Origin: Chlamydiota bacterium
Lineage (GTDB): Bacteria > Chlamydiota > Chlamydiia > Chlamydiales > Rhabdochlamydiaceae
Reading direction: 5' to 3'
NCBI GenBank assembly: GCA_027348355.1
Contig: DAIEPN010000023.1
Coordinates: 1 to 9,204, forward strand
Length of the DNA: 9,204 nt
Positions 6,840-9,204 of the stretch are shown here, one piece after another. How positions within the stretch are numbered: the first letter of the stretch is position 1; the number at the start of each line of letters is the position of its first letter. The translations under genes were made by a program, and so were the position numbers. The notes beneath the pieces were generated by a model. The model was given only the letters and a program-made list of their open reading frames with translations. It did not search any database and was not told the origin of the DNA.

Positions 6840-8921
6840 ATGGAAATTATTGAAAAGATGTTTTCCAATGCATTTTATGCAGCGAATTATGAAGTCATTT
6901 ATCAAGAGATCTCCTCCTCATCAAGAGAGGGATTTTTTCCTCTTTTACAAATGCTATTAGAACCAAAGTATCGTATGCTTGCCCTTACAACAGGGATTCC
7001 TATTTCAGATATAGCTATTTTGCTGCAGGAAGATACTGAGGTGGTAAAAGAGAAGTTGCGACCTTTCCAAGAAAATGGATGGATTTCTCTTCGAGAAGAC
7101 CTTATTTCCCTTAAAGGACCTCAAAGCCTTCTTATGAAAAACTCCGATTTCGCAAGTTTTTATAAAAAATTTTCTTTAGGTGAGTTGTCTACAGAGCAAA
7201 TCCATCCTATGACAAAGGATGTAAGTGTTGTTATGCATCAAAATACGACCCTCGGACTTTCTACACTTTTTCAAGTCGATAAGGAAGTCCTTTCCTATCT
7301 GGAAATTTTTCAAGAAAAGTATAAAGACTTGCTTGTTGAAAGATTTGCAAGCGGCCTACTCAGAAATGGAAGGATATTTTTAGTTGGGTCAGGATCAAGC
7401 GGACGTATTGGGATCGATGTGGCTGCAAAGTGGACGCTTCTTTGTTCACATCCTCAGATGAGCGGCTTTAGGCAATCTGTTGTCGGAGTCATCGCAGGAG
7501 GAGATGCAGCCTTTGTAAGAGCTAGAGAAAATGTGGAAGATTCCGTTGAGGCGGGATCTAGAGCATTGGAAGAGTTGTCATTACAGCCTAGTGATGTGGT
7601 GATGCTTCTTTCTGCGAGCGGCTCCTCTAGTTTTAATATTGGTGCCGGAGAATTTGCTGCCAAGATGGGTTGCGATGTAGTTTATATGTATAATAGCTCT
7701 AGCATTCCTGAGAGGACACAAAACTTGATTGAAAAATACAAAGTAACTCCCATGATAATCGACCTTGGAGCTCAGGCGATTACTGGATCGACAAGGCTGC
7801 AAGCTGCAAGTTTTGCTGAGATGGCTTTGGGTATGGTGATGCTTACATTATATTATCTTCTGCAGGATCAAGATCTTCCTAAAGAAGATGATCTGCTCTC
7901 ATTAATCAAAATGGCAAACGATAAATTAACATATTTTCTGCCACAAATTGCAAAAATTGTAGAGCTCGAGCATGGGATATTTTCGGATCCAAATGCAAAT
8001 TTTAGGCAGCTTAGAGATTTTAGTTCTCAAGGGTATGTCACATTCCTTGCAGAAGAGGACTCTCTCCGCGAGATTATGATCGACACTTCTGAATGCGCTC
8101 CTACGTTTTGCACAAACCCTCCGAGATATTCTGACGAACTAGAAAATTTGGGAAAGAAAAAGGCGGAATTTCAAGCTTTTTTACTCGGTGAAAAAGATAA
8201 TAGAGTCGCTTGGAAAAAACTTCTTGGAAGAGATGTTAGTAAACAAGAAGAAAATCTCTTGTCAGTGGCCCAGTATGAAGAGGGAGCTGCTTCTTTTGCA
8301 AAGAGGCCTGTTTCATCTGGAAACTGTGTGATTTTTGTTGCCAAAGCAACTCATTTAAAAGAAAATCCTTCTGCCCATTTTATTGAAGAGCTTACAAGTT
8401 GTAAAAGGGCTGGCGCTAAAGTAGCTCTTCTTGTCATTTCAAGTAGAAGTAAAGAGCGTTTAGTAAAATGGGAAGAATGTGCAGAACTTTGCGATATGGC
8501 AATTATAGCTGCAGGGATCCAATCCGACAGAGCAGGCTTCACCCACACCCTGTTTTTAAAACAAGCGCTCAATCTTATTTCAAATGGCTCCATGATTCTC
8601 ATGAATAAAACCTTTGGAAACCAGATGATAGATGTAAGTGTATCTAATAATAAACTGATTGATAGAGCTGTACGTTTTGTAAAGGAGATTTACCATTTTT
8701 ACACTGGAAAAGAACTTTTATACGAGACCGTTTATCACTACATCATCCATTGTCATGAAAAAAAGAAAGAATGGGAAGAACGGGGACAAGCCTCAGCTTC
8801 TCCAATCAAAATTGCCCTTGCCATGATACAGAAGGGATGGGATTTTGAGAAATCTGCTAAATTTATGAAGCAAAATGAAGAAAACATAGAAAAGCTATTC
8901 TCATCAAATTCTTTATTATAA
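6840..8921 (+). CDS. Double-SIS MurQ/GKRP-like sugar-phosphate-binding protein with extra N-terminal domain
   Basis: 693 residues. Residues about 113-693 follow the layout of the glucokinase regulatory protein GKRP (GCKR), itself a fused relative of MurNAc-6-phosphate etherase MurQ. STEQIHPMTKD (117-127) matches the N-terminal MurQ/GKRP motif. SIS1 holds GSGSSGR (183-189), VIAGGDAAFVRARENVEDS (217-235), SASGSSS (258-264) and TGSTRLQAAS (315-324). SIS2 spans about 395-585 with DTSECAPTF (415-423). NKTFGNQMIDVSVSNNKLIDRA (589-610) and a MurQ-type helical tail (655-687) close the protein. SIS1 has Lys197 where MurQ has its first catalytic Glu; the second, Glu233, is kept. Residues 32-93 are extra and look like a winged helix. 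Likely cytoplasmic; it probably binds a sugar phosphate. Etherase activity is doubtful, and kinase regulation is only inferred from GKRP. It starts 7 nt after aroB, so it is co-transcribed. No transfer signature seen. Confidence 0.82.
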   Translation: MEIIEKMFSNAFYAANYEVIYQEISSSSREGFFPLLQMLLEPKYRMLALTTGIPISDIAILLQEDTEVVKEKLRPFQENGWISLREDLISLKGPQSLLMKNSDFASFYKKFSLGELSTEQIHPMTKDVSVVMHQNTTLGLSTLFQVDKEVLSYLEIFQEKYKDLLVERFASGLLRNGRIFLVGSGSSGRIGIDVAAKWTLLCSHPQMSGFRQSVVGVIAGGDAAFVRARENVEDSVEAGSRALEELSLQPSDVVMLLSASGSSSFNIGAGEFAAKMGCDVVYMYNSSSIPERTQNLIEKYKVTPMIIDLGAQAITGSTRLQAASFAEMALGMVMLTLYYLLQDQDLPKEDDLLSLIKMANDKLTYFLPQIAKIVELEHGIFSDPNANFRQLRDFSSQGYVTFLAEEDSLREIMIDTSECAPTFCTNPPRYSDELENLGKKKAEFQAFLLGEKDNRVAWKKLLGRDVSKQEENLLSVAQYEEGAASFAKRPVSSGNCVIFVAKATHLKENPSAHFIEELTSCKRAGAKVALLVISSRSKERLVKWEECAELCDMAIIAAGIQSDRAGFTHTLFLKQALNLISNGSMILMNKTFGNQMIDVSVSNNKLIDRAVRFVKEIYHFYTGKELLYETVYHYIIHCHEKKKEWEERGQASASPIKIALAMIQKGWDFEKSAKFMKQNEENIEKLFSSNSLL

Positions 8922-9037
8922 GAGTTTCTGTTGCCATCAAAGTACGCTATCTTGTAAAAATCGACTTGTAAAAAAGATTTTATAAATTGACTTGGGTGCA
9001 CACTTTTTTACTACACATTTTAGCTAGGTAAAACACA
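8922..9037. promoter_or_regulatory. Spacer before the sugar porter, with candidate promoter and short direct repeat
   Basis: This 116-bp AT-rich gap holds a candidate promoter: TTGACT (8987-8992) and TACTAC (9009-9014) at 16-bp spacing, a good -35 with a weak -10. A 10-bp direct repeat cttgtaaaaa at 8951-8960 and 8965-8974 (14 bp apart, same face not implied) lies just upstream and could be an operator. I found no convincing GC-rich hairpin plus T-run, so no terminator is called for the upstream operon. Confidence 0.35.
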
Positions 9038-9204
9038 ATGCTTTACATTTTTATAGCTTTATTAGCTGCCATTCCCGGTTTTCTCTTTGGTTTCGATGCG
9101 GGGATTATTTCAGGAACCTTGCAGGCGATCAAACTAGAGTTTCAATTAAGCCATTTAGAATCGGGGCTTTTAGTAGGAATATTCCCAATTGGAGCATTAA
9201 TAGC
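9038..9204 (+). CDS. Sugar-porter-type MFS transporter, N-terminal 55 residues (partial)
   Basis: The frame opens with ATG 9038 and remains open to the window end (55 codons). AGG at 9026-9028 is a weak ribosome site 9 nt upstream. Residues 1-20 form transmembrane helix 1, and PGFLFGFDAGIISGTLQAI (13-31) is the sugar-porter TM1 signature, usually G-F-x-F-G-Y-D-x-G-V-I-S-G. A hydrophilic loop (about 32-42) and the start of helix 2 (GLLVGIFPIGALI, about 43-55) follow, ending in the family's conserved GA region. It is probably a 12-helix inner-membrane proton/sugar symporter of the major facilitator superfamily; its substrate cannot be read from this fragment. It lies 116 bp after the GKRP-like gene on the same strand, which fits, but does not prove, a shared sugar-related role. 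Confidence 0.8.
   Translation, partial: MLYIFIALLAAIPGFLFGFDAGIISGTLQAIKLEFQLSHLESGLLVGIFPIGALI

Noticed and set aside
8953..9010. Rho-independent terminator after the GKRP-like gene
   Set aside because: The only stem (AAAATC with GATTTT) is short and AT-only, and the T-run at 9004-9009 follows just the 6-bp palindrome GTGCAC, too weak to call.
1..9204. CRISPR array, tRNA, rRNA, insertion sequence, phage or plasmid elements
   Set aside because: No regularly spaced DNA repeats, tRNA-like cloverleaf, transposase or terminal inverted repeats were seen; the window is almost fully filled by the genes listed.

Overview
The window looks like chromosomal DNA of a member of the Chlamydiota, most likely an environmental (non-Chlamydiaceae) lineage. 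The order aroA-aroK-aroC-aroB with overlapping ends is the arrangement I know from Chlamydia. It sits beside a polymorphic, repeat-rich autotransporter-type surface protein and a peptidoglycan amidase. Base composition is AT-rich. The phylum call rests on gene order and protein character, not on a search.

Layout. Bases 1-1476 (minus strand) carry the first 492 codons of a secreted beta-helix/autotransporter passenger that runs off the left edge. A 136-bp AT-rich divergent spacer (1477-1612) separates it from a plus-strand run of six genes with almost no spacing: an Amidase_3-type N-acetylmuramoyl-L-alanine amidase (1613-2788), aroA (2796-4079), aroK (4076-4621), aroC (4611-5705), aroB (5702-6832), and a large double-SIS protein related to MurQ and to the animal glucokinase regulatory protein GKRP/GCKR (6840-8921). 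After a 116-bp spacer, a sugar-porter-type MFS transporter starts at 9038 and runs off the right edge.

How they work together. aroB, aroA, aroK and aroC encode DAHP to DHQ, and shikimate to chorismate. The dehydroquinate dehydratase/shikimate dehydrogenase steps (aroD/aroE, a fused gene following aroB in Chlamydia) are absent here, and the GKRP-like gene stands in that place. The GKRP-like gene and the sugar porter suggest a carbohydrate-sensing or uptake theme at the right end.

The most striking points are: (1) aroC carries a single in-frame TAA at codon 73, with perfectly preserved coding sequence on both sides, so it is a fresh nonsense mutation, a sequencing error, or less likely a recoded stop; (2) the GKRP-like protein has complementary halves, SIS1 keeping the sugar-phosphate loop but losing the first MurQ catalytic Glu, and SIS2 keeping that Glu motif, plus an extra winged-helix-like N-terminus; (3) the autotransporter passenger contains about seven degenerate 29-34-residue repeats.
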